Assembly (NCBI RefSeq): GCF_008801835.1
Contig: NZ_VZOW01000002.1
Span: forward strand, 186,001-250,000
Source of the DNA: Cupriavidus pauculus
Lineage (GTDB): Bacteria > Pseudomonadota > Gammaproteobacteria > Burkholderiales > Burkholderiaceae
Reading direction: 5' to 3'
Length of the DNA stretch: 64,000 nucleotides
Under the pieces are notes generated by a model. That model made no database searches and was not told the origin of the DNA. It saw nothing but the letters and a program-made list of their open reading frames with translations. The position numbers and the translations under genes are program-made. Positions 29,015-38,089 of the stretch are shown here, in pieces. Position 1 is the stretch's first letter. Each line of letters begins with the position of its first letter.

Positions 29015-29913
29015 ACGCCCACGCCGCCACACCAGACACCGCCGTCGCGCGCGACGAGCATTACAACTTTGGCTATCTGGACGAATCGACCAAGCGCATG
29101 CTGCGCCGCGCGCTGTTGAAAGCGGTGGCGATCCCCGGCTACCAGGTGCCGTTCGGCAGCCGCGAAATGCCGCTTCCCTATGGCTGGGGCACCGGCGGCA
29201 TTCAGGTGACCGCCGCCATCATCGGCCGCCAGGACGTGCTCAAGGTGATCGACCAGGGATCGGACGACACCACGAACGCGATCAACATTCGCCGCTTCTT
29301 CGGCCGCGTGACCGGCGTGCAGACCACCGAACGCACAGCCGAGGCCAGCATCATCCAGACGCGCCACCGCATTCCCGAAACGCCGCTGCGCGCCGGACAG
29401 ACGATGGTCTATCAGGTGCCCATCCCCGAACCGCTGCGCTGGCTGGAGCCGAGCGAAACCGAAACCCGCACGATGCACGCGCTGGCCGAATACGGGTCGA
29501 TGCATGTGAAGCTCTATGAAGACATCGCGCACCACGGCCATATCGCCACGACGTACGACTACCCGGTCATCGTCAATCAGCGTTACATGATGCGCCCGTC
29601 GCCGATTCCGAAATTCGACAACCCGAAGCTGGACCGCAGCCCGGCACTGATGCTGTTTGGCGCGGGCCGCGAGAAGCGCGTCTACGCGGTGCCGCCGTAC
29701 ACGTCGGTCAAGAGCCTCGATTTTGTCGACCATCCGTTCACCGTCGAGAAATGGTCGAGCTGCTGCGCGCAATGCGGCGCCACCGACAGCTATCTCGACG
29801 AAATCATCACCGACGATGCAGGCACGCGCATGTTCGTGTGCTCGGACACCGAATACTGCGCCGATCGCCAGGCCGCGCTGGCCGTCAAACACGCCGCCGG
29901 AGACTCGCAATGA
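29011..29913 (+). CDS. phnJ: C-P lyase radical-SAM subunit PhnJ
   Basis: Cleaves the carbon-phosphorus bond of ribose 1-phosphonate 5-phosphate, releasing alkane and the 1,2-cyclic phosphate. The 300-residue protein carries the unusual PhnJ cluster motif C-X2-C-X21-C: Cys252, Cys255 and Cys277, with the further conserved Cys283. The N-terminal YNFGYLDESTKRMLRRALLKA is typical. Overlaps both phnI and phnK by ATGA-type junctions. All key residues are intact, so the pathway should be active. Confidence 0.97.
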   Translation: MNAHAATPDTAVARDEHYNFGYLDESTKRMLRRALLKAVAIPGYQVPFGSREMPLPYGWGTGGIQVTAAIIGRQDVLKVIDQGSDDTTNAINIRRFFGRVTGVQTTERTAEASIIQTRHRIPETPLRAGQTMVYQVPIPEPLRWLEPSETETRTMHALAEYGSMHVKLYEDIAHHGHIATTYDYPVIVNQRYMMRPSPIPKFDNPKLDRSPALMLFGAGREKRVYAVPPYTSVKSLDFVDHPFTVEKWSSCCAQCGATDSYLDEIITDDAGTRMFVCSDTEYCADRQAALAVKHAAGDSQ

Positions 29914-30686
29914 ACGCCACACCCCTGCTTTCCGTCCGCAACCTGACGCACACCTGGGATGGCGTGCATGGCTGCCACGATGTCGACTTCGACCTGTATC
30001 CCGGCGAAGTGCTGTGCGTGGTGGGCGAATCGGGATCGGGCAAAAGCACGCTGCTGCAGGCGCTGTCGATGCAGGTCAAGGCACAGCGCGGCAGCGTCAG
30101 TTACGACATGCGCGAAACCGGGCTGACCGATCTCGGCGGGCTGTCCAGCGCGCGCATGCGCCTGCTGGCGCGCACCGACTGGGGCTTTGTGCGCCAGCAC
30201 GCGCGCGACGGCCTGCGTATGCAGGTCAGCGCCGGCGCCAATATCGCCGAGCGCCTGATGGCCGTCGGCAATCGCCATTATGGCGATCTGCGCGAGATCG
30301 CCGGCGCGTGGCTGGAAAAGATGGAGATCGATCTGGCGCGGCTTGACGACGTGCCCAGCACGTTCTCGGGCGGCATGCAGCAGCGCCTCCAGATCGCGCG
30401 CAATCTGGTGACCCATCCGCGCCTGGTCTTCATGGACGAGCCGACCGCCTCGCTCGACGTATCGGTGCAGGCGCGCCTGCTGGACCTGTTGCGCCGGCTG
30501 GTGACCGACCTGGGCCTGGCCGCGATCCTGGTCACGCATGACCTGGCAGTGGCGCGCCTGCTGGCGCATCGCACGCTGGTGATGCAGGGCGGCCGCGTGG
30601 TGGAGCAGGGCCTGACCGACCAGATTCTCGACGACCCGCAGCACCCTTACACGCAGCTGCTCGTTTCCTCCATCCTGCAAGGCTGA
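29910..30686 (+). CDS. phnK: C-P lyase ABC-type subunit PhnK
   Basis: ABC protein of 258 residues that binds the PhnGHIJ core rather than a membrane permease. Walker A GESGSGKST, signature FSGGMQQRL and Walker B LVFMDEPTAS are intact. Overlaps phnJ by four bases; two bases separate it from phnL. Confidence 0.95.
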   Translation: MNATPLLSVRNLTHTWDGVHGCHDVDFDLYPGEVLCVVGESGSGKSTLLQALSMQVKAQRGSVSYDMRETGLTDLGGLSSARMRLLARTDWGFVRQHARDGLRMQVSAGANIAERLMAVGNRHYGDLREIAGAWLEKMEIDLARLDDVPSTFSGGMQQRLQIARNLVTHPRLVFMDEPTASLDVSVQARLLDLLRRLVTDLGLAAILVTHDLAVARLLAHRTLVMQGGRVVEQGLTDQILDDPQHPYTQLLVSSILQG

Positions 30687-30688
30687 CC

Positions 30689-31417
30689 ATGATGCACGCA
30701 GATACCCGCAAGCTGATCGAGGTGCGAGGCCTCGGCAAGATGTTCACGCTGCACAACCAGGGCGGCATCCGGCTGCCCGTGCTGCAGGCGATCGATTTCG
30801 ATGCATCGCGCGGCGAATGCCTGGTGCTGTCGGGCCGCTCCGGCACGGGCAAGAGCACGCTGCTGCGCTGCCTGTACGGCAACTACCTGGCCACCGAAGG
30901 CACCATCCGTCTGCGCGATACCAGCGCCGCGGGCGAGCCGTGGGTCGAGCTGACCAACGCGCCCGAACAGCGCGTGCTGAAGCTGCGCCGCGATGTGATC
31001 GGCTATGTCTCGCAGTTCCTGCGCGCCATTCCACGCGTGTCCGCGCTCGATGTCGTGGCCGATCCGCTGCAGCAACGTGGCGCCAGTCACGAGGAGGCGC
31101 GCGCCCGGGCCGCGGTGCTGCTCGAACGTCTGAACCTGCCGCGCCGTCTGTGGGATTTGCCGCCGGCGACGTTCTCCGGCGGCGAGCAGCAGCGCGTGAA
31201 CATCGCGCGCGGCCTGATCGGCGGCCACCCGATCCTGCTGCTCGACGAGCCGACCGCTTCGCTCGATGCCGACAACCGCGCCGTGGTGATCGCGCTGATC
31301 CGCGAAGCACTGGCCGAAGGCCGCGCACTGATCGGCATCTTCCACGACGAAGCGGTACGCGACGCGGTTGCCACGCGCGCGCTGCCACTGCAACCCGTGG
31401 CGGCTGCCAATGCCTGA
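30689..31417 (+). CDS. phnL: C-P lyase ABC-type subunit PhnL
   Basis: Second ABC protein of the C-P lyase, 242 residues, binding on PhnK in the larger complex. Walker A GRSGTGKST, signature FSGGEQQRV and Walker B ILLLDEPTAS are intact. The 169 bases to phnM2 hold no gene; TGACCATATAG at 31491-31501 is the only AT-rich stretch and may be a weak internal promoter. Confidence 0.95.
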   Translation: MMHADTRKLIEVRGLGKMFTLHNQGGIRLPVLQAIDFDASRGECLVLSGRSGTGKSTLLRCLYGNYLATEGTIRLRDTSAAGEPWVELTNAPEQRVLKLRRDVIGYVSQFLRAIPRVSALDVVADPLQQRGASHEEARARAAVLLERLNLPRRLWDLPPATFSGGEQQRVNIARGLIGGHPILLLDEPTASLDADNRAVVIALIREALAEGRALIGIFHDEAVRDAVATRALPLQPVAAANA

Positions 31418-31586
31418 AGCATCGGCCGGGTCGCGTCGGCGCGCCAGCAGAGCCGATCGTCCCGGTCGCCAGATCGAACATTCGCCCCTAATGACCATAT
31501 AGCCCGAAGCGCCCTGATCGCCCCTCGCACTCAGGCGCGCCGGGATCGCCCTCAGCCACTGCCCCGAACCTGAAACGGAACCGGAC

Positions 31587-32786
31587 ATGTCCACCACGTA
31601 CCTCACGCACGCGACGCTCGTTCTTCCAGATCGCGTGCTGCACGACGGCGCCCTGCTGATCGACGATGGCCAGATCGCCGCCATCGATCCCATTTCGGCG
31701 CCCGCCCATGCCAGCGTCATCGACCTGCGCGGCCACACCGTGATGCCGGGCCTGATCGATGTGCATTGCGACGCCATCGAAAAGGAAGCCGAACCGCGCG
31801 CCAATGTGCTGTTTCCGCTCGATTTTGCCGTCGCGCAGGTCGATCGCCGCAACGCGGCGGCCGGCATCACCACGCCATATCACGCGCTATCTTTCGCCAG
31901 CAACCAGTTTGGCGTGCGCAACAATGACACGGCCGCCACACTGGTGCGCACCGTGGCCGGCTACCGCGCGCACAGCCTGGTCGACAACCGCATCCATTGC
32001 CGCTACGAAGTGACCGACGCCGCCGCGGTGCCGGTGCTCGAAATGCTGATGGAAGAAGGCGTGGTCGATCTGCTGTCCGTGATGGATCACTCGCCGGGCC
32101 AAGGGCAGTTCAAGACGATGGACGCGTATCTGTCCTACATGATGGGCAACCACGGCATGAGCCGCGAAGAGGCGGCCGACGCCGCCGCGAGTAAAGCGGC
32201 CGAACTCGATGGCGCGACCGATCGCGTGAATCGGCTGATCGCCAAGGCGCACGCACTGCGCATTCCCACTGCCAGCCATGACGACGATTCGCCGCAGCGC
32301 ATCGCCGCGATGCAATCGCTCGGCGTGCGCATGAGCGAATTCCCGATCAACCTGGAAACGGCGCGTGCAGCGGCCACGCACGCGCTGCCGACGATTCTCG
32401 GCGCGCCCAATGTGTTGCGCGGCAAGAGCCAGAGCGGGTCGATGCGGGCCATCGACGCGATCCATGCAGGCGTGGGCAACATCCTGTGTTCGGACTATCA
32501 GCCGTCGACCCTGATCGCCGCCGCGTTTGCCGCCGCGCGTCTGGCCGATCTGCCACTGAACGAGGCACTGGCGCTGGTCAGCGCCAACCCGGCCGACGCG
32601 TGCCAGCTCGATGATCGCGGCCGCCTTGCGCCGGGCAAGCGCGCCGACGTGATTGCCGTGGCCAGTGTGGCCGGACAGCCGCTGGTCACGCACACGTGGT
32701 CGGCCGGCCGGCTGGTGTTCGCCGCCGGTTATCCGCCCGTGCATGCCGCCGCGCCGCGCGCGGCTGCGCTGCAGGCCGTGGCCTGA
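31587..32786 (+). CDS. phnM: PhnM-family diphosphatase, copy 2 (E. coli-like form)
   Basis: 399-residue amidohydrolase releasing pyrophosphate to give ribose 1-methylphosphonate 5-phosphate for PhnJ. Metal motifs DVHCD (His60, Asp62), TASHDDD and NILCSDYQP are present, and MDHSPGQGQF from residue 166 matches E. coli PhnM. Quite different from copy 1 at 24574-25782, so not a recent duplicate. It is the likely main PhnM because it follows phnL in the usual order. Confidence 0.93.
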   Translation: MSTTYLTHATLVLPDRVLHDGALLIDDGQIAAIDPISAPAHASVIDLRGHTVMPGLIDVHCDAIEKEAEPRANVLFPLDFAVAQVDRRNAAAGITTPYHALSFASNQFGVRNNDTAATLVRTVAGYRAHSLVDNRIHCRYEVTDAAAVPVLEMLMEEGVVDLLSVMDHSPGQGQFKTMDAYLSYMMGNHGMSREEAADAAASKAAELDGATDRVNRLIAKAHALRIPTASHDDDSPQRIAAMQSLGVRMSEFPINLETARAAATHALPTILGAPNVLRGKSQSGSMRAIDAIHAGVGNILCSDYQPSTLIAAAFAAARLADLPLNEALALVSANPADACQLDDRGRLAPGKRADVIAVASVAGQPLVTHTWSAGRLVFAAGYPPVHAAAPRAAALQAVA

Positions 32787-32972
32787 GCTGAAGCTTAATT
32801 CGGCATTCGCAAAAAGGCCGCGCGACATGCTTCGTCGCGCAGCCAGTATCGTCTCACTATAGTCGTCGCCCTTTTTCTTCGCCTGCTAGGGCTAGTCCCG
32901 ATCGCATATGGCTGGCCTTTGGCAATTCATCCGCTACATTGAAGTAGGCGGAGGAAGTACGAGGGGGCCAAC

Positions 32973-33494
32973 ATGACGTCAACAAGAATCATCATGCCAG
33001 CGATGCTGGCATTTTTTTTGTGCGCGGCGTGCACCGCGCCGGGGACCACCGAAGGCCCGCAGACGTACAACGGCCCGTTTCCCGAACCCTACGCCACGCG
33101 ACCCGCGCCTGCGGTGGCGCGCGCCACCCCGATCCCGGCACACGAAATCGACATGAACGGCACATGCAAACGTACCGAGGAAGACGGCTTTCGCGAGGAT
33201 GCGTTGGTGCGCGTGTCGCACAACGCCGTGCAGCAGCTGTCCTGGAAACTCTGGGTATCGCGCCGCGGCTCTTGCCACTTCGATCTGTCGGAATTCAAAC
33301 AGGTACAGCAAACGCCGCATATCGAACTGCATGCCGTCGACGGCAGCGGCTGCACGCTGATGGTTTGGCAGGATCCGCGCCGCATCACGCTGGCCCACGC
33401 GCATTGCGAAAAACACTGCACGCCCGGCATCTACGATGAGGCGTGGCCAGTGCTGTTTGATCCGAAAAGCGGAGCGTGCGCGCAAGTCCGATAG
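32973..33494 (+). CDS. Putative lipoprotein, unknown function
   Basis: Protein of 173 residues with a lipoprotein signal (FFLCAAC, lipidated Cys about residue 20), a Pro-rich linker, and a compact domain with six Cys residues (for example GTCKR, GSCHF, GSGCTLM, HCEKHC), suggesting disulphides. GAGGGGG lies before the ATG. The upstream gap holds a GCGCGAC/GTCGCGC stem at 32820-32840. I do not recognise the family. Confidence 0.8.
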   Translation: MTSTRIIMPAMLAFFLCAACTAPGTTEGPQTYNGPFPEPYATRPAPAVARATPIPAHEIDMNGTCKRTEEDGFREDALVRVSHNAVQQLSWKLWVSRRGSCHFDLSEFKQVQQTPHIELHAVDGSGCTLMVWQDPRRITLAHAHCEKHCTPGIYDEAWPVLFDPKSGACAQVR

Positions 33495-33581
33495 CGTTCG
33501 GCCCGTTGCGGCGCCCCGGCTGTCGCGCTCGCTCCGGAGCACGCGCTGCCGGGCGGGACCGCCCCGGCAGTGCGCGGCCGA

Positions 33582-34175
33582 TTATTTGCTCTTGGGCACC
33601 CGCCCCATCAGGAAGAACTCGTCGTTGGGACACATGCCGATGGTATTGGCCATGCGGTTGGACAGGCCGAAGAATGCGGTGATCGCGGCAATATCCCACG
33701 CGTCCTCGTCGTCCAGGCCGTGCGCGCGCAGCGCGTCGAAATCGGGCTCGCCAATCGTATGGGATTCGGTGCAGACCTTCATCGCGAAATCGAGCATCGC
33801 GCGCTGACGCGGGGTGATGTCGGCCTTGCGATAGTTGACGGCCACCTGATCAGCCACCAGCGGTTTCTTTTCGTAGATGCGCAGGATGGCGCCGTGCGCG
33901 ACCACGCAATAGAGGCACTGATTCACGCCCGAGGTAGCCACCACGATCATTTCCCGGTCGCCTTTGGTCAGGTTGCCGGTCTCCTTGAGCATCAACGCGT
34001 CGTGATAGGCGAAGAAGGCGCGACATTCGTCGGGGCGATGGGCCAGCGCGAGAAACACGTTGGGAACGAAGCCGGCCTTTTCCTGGACTTCGAGTACGCG
34101 CTGGCGGATATCGTCCGGCAGCTTGGCAATCGCGGGAACCGGATAGCGGCTGATTGGCGCTGAAGCGTTGGTCAT
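33582..34175 (-). CDS. Peroxidase-related (AhpD-like, carboxymuconolactone decarboxylase) protein
   Basis: AhpD-fold protein of 197 residues with the redox motif CLYCVVAH: Cys87, Cys90 and His94 (CxxCxxxH). DREMIVVATSGVNQC just before it is characteristic of uncharacterised peroxidase-related enzymes. Probably reduces peroxides or acts in a thiol relay; partner unknown. GAGGAGAC precedes the ATG. It follows msbA on the same strand, separated by 84 bases. Confidence 0.88.
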   Translation of the reverse strand: MTNASAPISRYPVPAIAKLPDDIRQRVLEVQEKAGFVPNVFLALAHRPDECRAFFAYHDALMLKETGNLTKGDREMIVVATSGVNQCLYCVVAHGAILRIYEKKPLVADQVAVNYRKADITPRQRAMLDFAMKVCTESHTIGEPDFDALRAHGLDDEDAWDIAAITAFFGLSNRMANTIGMCPNDEFFLMGRVPKSK

Positions 34176-34259
34176 GTCTGTCTCCTCGTCGGGGTATGTT
34201 CCCCTGTTGGTACATGCCCGGCCGCAGCCCTCGCCGCGGCCATCGGATCCTTCTCCGGC

Positions 34260-36029
34260 TCAGTGCGCCGAAGTGGCGAACTGGATACGGTGCAGGCCGG
34301 CGTACAGGCCGTTGGCGGCCAGCAGGTCGGCGTGGCTGCCCTGCTCCGCCACGCGACCCTGCTCCAGCACCACGATGCGGTCGGCGTTTTCGATCGTCGA
34401 CAAACGGTGGGCGATCACCAGCGTAGTGCGGCCCACCATCAGCGATTCCAGCGCGGCCTGAACCTGGCGCTCGGATTCGGAATCGAGCGCGGAAGTGGCT
34501 TCGTCCAGAATCAGGATCGGTGCATCCTTGTACAACGCCCGCGCGATGGCCAGCCGCTGACGCTGGCCGCCGGACAGCTTCATGCCGTTGTCGCCGATAT
34601 TGGTCTCCACGCCGTCGGGCAGGCCCTTGACCACATCGGTCAGGTACGCCGCGGCCAGCGCGCGCTCCACGCGCGCCATGTCGATCTTCTCGCGCGGATG
34701 GACGCCATAGGCCACGTTGGCGGCCACGGTGTCGTTGAACAGCACCACATCCTGGCTGACGAAGGCGATCTGGCGGCGCAGGTCCGCCAGGCCAAACTGG
34801 TCGATGGGCCGGCCATCGAGCACGATGCGGCCTTCGGTGGGATCGAAGAAGCGCGGCAACAGATTCACCAGCGTGGTCTTGCCGCTGCCCGACGGCCCGA
34901 CCAGCGCCACCACCTCGCCCGGGGCCGCGTGGAAATTCACGCGATCGAGCGCGGGGCGTCCCGCATCGCCATAGCGGAAGCCGACGTTTTCAAACACGAG
35001 GTCGCCGGTGGCGCGCTCCAGCGGCAAGCCGCCAGTCTGCGGCTCGACCGGCTCATCGATCAGCCCGAAGATCATTTCGGCGGCAGTCAGACCGCGTTGC
35101 AAAGGCTGGTTCAGGTCGGTCAGGTGCTTGAGCGGCGAAATCAGCAGCAGCATGGCCATCACGAAACCGGTGAAGCCGCCGATCGTCGTCTGGTTGCCCT
35201 GCGCCTGCACCATGGCGATGGTCAGGATGACCGATAGCGCCAGCGACGCCAGGAACGCGGTGACCGGTTGATTGAGGCCGCCAGCAACGGCCATGCGCAT
35301 CGAATAACCACGCAGGCGCTCCGCCATCGTGGCAAAGCGCGCGGTTTCGTACGCCTCGCCGCCGTGCAGCTTGACCACCTTGAAACCGCCAGCCGCCTCT
35401 TCGACCACATAGGCAGCTGTATTGGTCAGGGCCTGATGCTCGCGGTTCAGGCGGCGCAGGCGGCGATTGACCTTCGACATCACAAATCCGATGGCGGGCA
35501 GCAGCACGGCCACCACCAGCGTCAGTCTCCAGTTCGTGTAGAACAGGTAGATCAGCAGCGCGAGCACGGTCAGGGAATCGCGCACCAGCGTAATCAGCAC
35601 GCCGGTGAGGATCTGCATCACCTGGTTGACTTCGAAGATCACCGCGTTGATCAGCGAGGCCGCGGTGTTGCGGTGGTAGAACAGAGCGGGCGCGTGAAGC
35701 ATGCGTTCGAACATCTGCATGCGCATCTTGAGCAGGACGCGATTGGAGATCAACGACAGCAGGTAGCCCGACGCAAACTGCGCAACGCCGCGCACCAGCG
35801 CCACGCCGACCAGCAGCGCGGGCACGTGCCAGAGCTTGCCGGCGTAGTCGCCGCCAAACCCCTTGTCGAGCAGATCATTGACGACCTTCGGGATGATGCC
35901 CTCGCTGGCGGCGACCAGGGCCATGGCGAGGATGGCCAGCACAAAATTGCGCATCTCGGGCTTCAGATAGGCCCAGACGCGCTTGAGCGTGTCGGATTCC
36001 TGGGGCGTTTGCTTTTTGCTGTCGTTCAC
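34260..36029 (-). CDS. msbA: Lipid A export ABC transporter MsbA
   Basis: Flips core-lipid A across the inner membrane. Half-transporter of 589 residues: six membrane segments then an ATPase with [18 protein letters not shown] and [17 protein letters not shown] chose the GTG at 36029 because TGGAG lies 7 bases upstream and the length matches E. coli MsbA (582); the frame is open to 36257 but that stretch overlaps the divergent glycosyltransferase gene. The neighbour is an LPS-type glycosyltransferase. Confidence 0.93.
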   Translation of the reverse strand: MNDSKKQTPQESDTLKRVWAYLKPEMRNFVLAILAMALVAASEGIIPKVVNDLLDKGFGGDYAGKLWHVPALLVGVALVRGVAQFASGYLLSLISNRVLLKMRMQMFERMLHAPALFYHRNTAASLINAVIFEVNQVMQILTGVLITLVRDSLTVLALLIYLFYTNWRLTLVVAVLLPAIGFVMSKVNRRLRRLNREHQALTNTAAYVVEEAAGGFKVVKLHGGEAYETARFATMAERLRGYSMRMAVAGGLNQPVTAFLASLALSVILTIAMVQAQGNQTTIGGFTGFVMAMLLLISPLKHLTDLNQPLQRGLTAAEMIFGLIDEPVEPQTGGLPLERATGDLVFENVGFRYGDAGRPALDRVNFHAAPGEVVALVGPSGSGKTTLVNLLPRFFDPTEGRIVLDGRPIDQFGLADLRRQIAFVSQDVVLFNDTVAANVAYGVHPREKIDMARVERALAAAYLTDVVKGLPDGVETNIGDNGMKLSGGQRQRLAIARALYKDAPILILDEATSALDSESERQVQAALESLMVGRTTLVIAHRLSTIENADRIVVLEQGRVAEQGSHADLLAANGLYAGLHRIQFATSAH

Positions 36030-36070
36030 GTTGGCTCCACTTGCCAAATGGGCGCTGCGCCGACTGCCGC

Positions 36071-36076
36071 TAGAAT
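36071..36076 (+). promoter_or_regulatory. Candidate -10 box of the LPS glycosyltransferase gene
   Basis: TAGAAT, 41 bases before the ATG at 36118, in the short divergent region next to msbA. Confidence 0.4.
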
Positions 36077-36117
36077 GGCGGGCAATTCCGGCATGCGGGA
36101 TCCCATCGCAAGCATCT

Positions 36118-36900
36118 ATGAAAATTTCTGTCGTACTGATTACAAAAAACGAGGCACACAATATTCGGGAGTGCCTCGAGAGCGTCTCCTGGTGCGACCG
36201 CGCGATTATAGTGGACTCCGGCAGCACCGACGGCACGCTCGAGATCGCCCGCGCCATGGGTGCCGAAGTTCATGAAACGGCCACCTGGCCCGGCTTTGGC
36301 CCGCAAAAAAACCTCGCCCTGTCCAAGGCCACGAGCGAATGGGTGCTCTCGATCGATGCCGACGAACGCGTCACCCCCGAACTGCGCGACGAGATCCTCG
36401 CCGCGATCGGATCGGGCCGGTTCGACGCCTATGACATGCCCCGCCTGTCGCGTTTCTGCGGGAGGTTCATGCGCCACAGCGGATGGTATCCGGACCGTCT
36501 CACCCGCCTGTTCCGCACCGGCAAGGTGCGCTTCACCGACGACATCGTCCATGAAAACGTGATCGCCGACGGCCCCATCGGACACCTGCAAACACCGCTG
36601 TTGCACTACACCTACGACGATTTCTCCCAGGTGCTGCGCAAGGTCGATCAATATTCCACGCTTGGCGCCCAGCAGGCGTTCCGGCGCGGCAAGACGGCGT
36701 CCGTGTTCAGCGCCTGGACCCATGGAAGCTGGGCGTTCCTGCGCACCTGGCTGATCCGCCGCGGCTTTCTGGACGGCCCGCAAGGGCTGGCCGTGGCGCT
36801 GATGAACGGCCAGGCCAGTTATTACAAGTACATCAAGCTCTGGCTGTTGCAGCAGCAGGCGCGGCAGTCGTCTTCGTCAGGCGATCGACCAGTGCAGTAA
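36118..36900 (+). CDS. GT2 glycosyltransferase, WaaE/KdtX-like
   Basis: Family 2 glycosyltransferase of 260 residues for LPS core synthesis. Starts [16 protein letters not shown], then VDSGSTDGT (residues 32-40), SIDADERV (nucleotide-sugar DxD-type motif) and [11 protein letters not shown]; these match the WaaE/KdtX glucosyltransferases. Divergent from msbA. Its 3' end overlaps the convergent GT4 gene by 68 bases. Confidence 0.92.
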   Translation: MKISVVLITKNEAHNIRECLESVSWCDRAIIVDSGSTDGTLEIARAMGAEVHETATWPGFGPQKNLALSKATSEWVLSIDADERVTPELRDEILAAIGSGRFDAYDMPRLSRFCGRFMRHSGWYPDRLTRLFRTGKVRFTDDIVHENVIADGPIGHLQTPLLHYTYDDFSQVLRKVDQYSTLGAQQAFRRGKTASVFSAWTHGSWAFLRTWLIRRGFLDGPQGLAVALMNGQASYYKYIKLWLLQQQARQSSSSGDRPVQ

Positions 36901-38089
36901 AGGCCTGGGAAGTCGGGCCGAAACCCATTTGTTCGACATGACGGGCCGCGAGCGCCAATAACGTGCTGCGCAATGCGTCGTCCTGCAAGCCGCGCCGCAT
37001 CGCCTCAGCCAACCCATCCACATCGCCCACCGGCACCAACAAGCCAGCGCGCCCGTCATCGAGGATTTCACGCGGGCCGGTGGGGCAGTCGGTGCTGACC
37101 ACCACCTGGCCGACGGCGAGCCCTTCGAGCAGGACGTTGGGCAGCCCTTCCATCTTGGAACTGAACGCCATCAGCCGGGCACGGCGAATCCACGCGTACG
37201 GATTGGACTGGAAACCCGCAAACGTTACGCGCTCGGCGATGCCAAGGGACTGGGCCAGCGCTTCGAGTTGCGGACGCGAAGCGCCATCGCCCACCAGCAC
37301 GAGGTTTTCCTCGATGCCCTGCGCCACAAGCCGCGTATAGGCGCGCAGTAACGACGTGAAATCCTTCTGGCTTTCTTCCTGGCGCCCCACGGAGACTATG
37401 AATGGGCCAGCGGGCGCGACGGCGGGATCGAGTGGCTGCTCCGCCTTCGCGCGGATGCTGGCGAGGTCGATCGCGTTGTAGAGCCGGACGAGCTTGTCCG
37501 CGGCCTCTGGTATCAGCTTGCGCGCATCCGCCAGCATGCTGTCCGTCAGCATCACCACCGCGTCGTAATCCACCTTGCACTGATGCCGCAACTTGCGCAG
37601 CTTGCGTCCGTGACCGCGCGCGAGATGTTCCACGCTGAAATGCTGGTAGCCAATCATCGGCACCGGCAGCGGCCCGGTAATGCGCGACAGCGACATGTCG
37701 TAGTCGACCACTGCGTCGTAACCGCCTGCGTTCAGTTTCTTGCGGAAACGCCGGTTCATCAGCGGCTTGCGTACGGGCGGCAGCAACGCCTCTTCATACA
37801 GCTTGCCGAGCGGCCCGAGCTTGCGCTGCTTCTTCAATTGCCGGCAGCGCGACAGCCACGGTTCCGGCGCCAGAACATGGACGTCGACGTGGGCCGGCAA
37901 GCGCGCCCGGAAGTGCGATTCCAGCTCCGGCGACGGATAGGTCACCGTCAGGCCCAGTTCGAAACGATCCGGGTCCAGCGAATTCAGCAGCGAGACCAGC
38001 GACGTTTCAATCCCGCCATGGAGGAAGTGCGTCACGTGGAACAGCACGCGTCGCCGGCGCATGCCGGCAGCCGGGTCACGATCAGGCAT
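36833..38089 (-). CDS. GT4 glycosyltransferase
   Basis: Family 4 glycosyltransferase of 418 residues. Family features: VLFHVTHFLHGGIETSL near the start (GG loop of GT4), SVGRQEESQKDF before the sugar-nucleotide domain, and SSKMEGLPNVLLEGLAVG with the conserved Glu pair. Probably adds a sugar to LPS core or a surface glycan. Its ATG (38089) lies within the last codons of dnaE, an 8-base overlap, and the 3' end overlaps the GT2 gene. Confidence 0.88.
   Translation of the reverse strand: MPDRDPAAGMRRRRVLFHVTHFLHGGIETSLVSLLNSLDPDRFELGLTVTYPSPELESHFRARLPAHVDVHVLAPEPWLSRCRQLKKQRKLGPLGKLYEEALLPPVRKPLMNRRFRKKLNAGGYDAVVDYDMSLSRITGPLPVPMIGYQHFSVEHLARGHGRKLRKLRHQCKVDYDAVVMLTDSMLADARKLIPEAADKLVRLYNAIDLASIRAKAEQPLDPAVAPAGPFIVSVGRQEESQKDFTSLLRAYTRLVAQGIEENLVLVGDGASRPQLEALAQSLGIAERVTFAGFQSNPYAWIRRARLMAFSSKMEGLPNVLLEGLAVGQVVVSTDCPTGPREILDDGRAGLLVPVGDVDGLAEAMRRGLQDDALRSTLLALAARHVEQMGFGPTSQAFTALVDRLTKTTAAPAAATARA

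Noticed and set aside
27728..29032. 434-codon minus-strand frame
   Set aside because: Antisense to phnH-phnI, which have clear family motifs.
34260..36257. 665-codon form of MsbA
   Set aside because: The extra 76 residues overlap the divergent glycosyltransferase gene; the GTG at 36029 has a ribosome site and gives family length.
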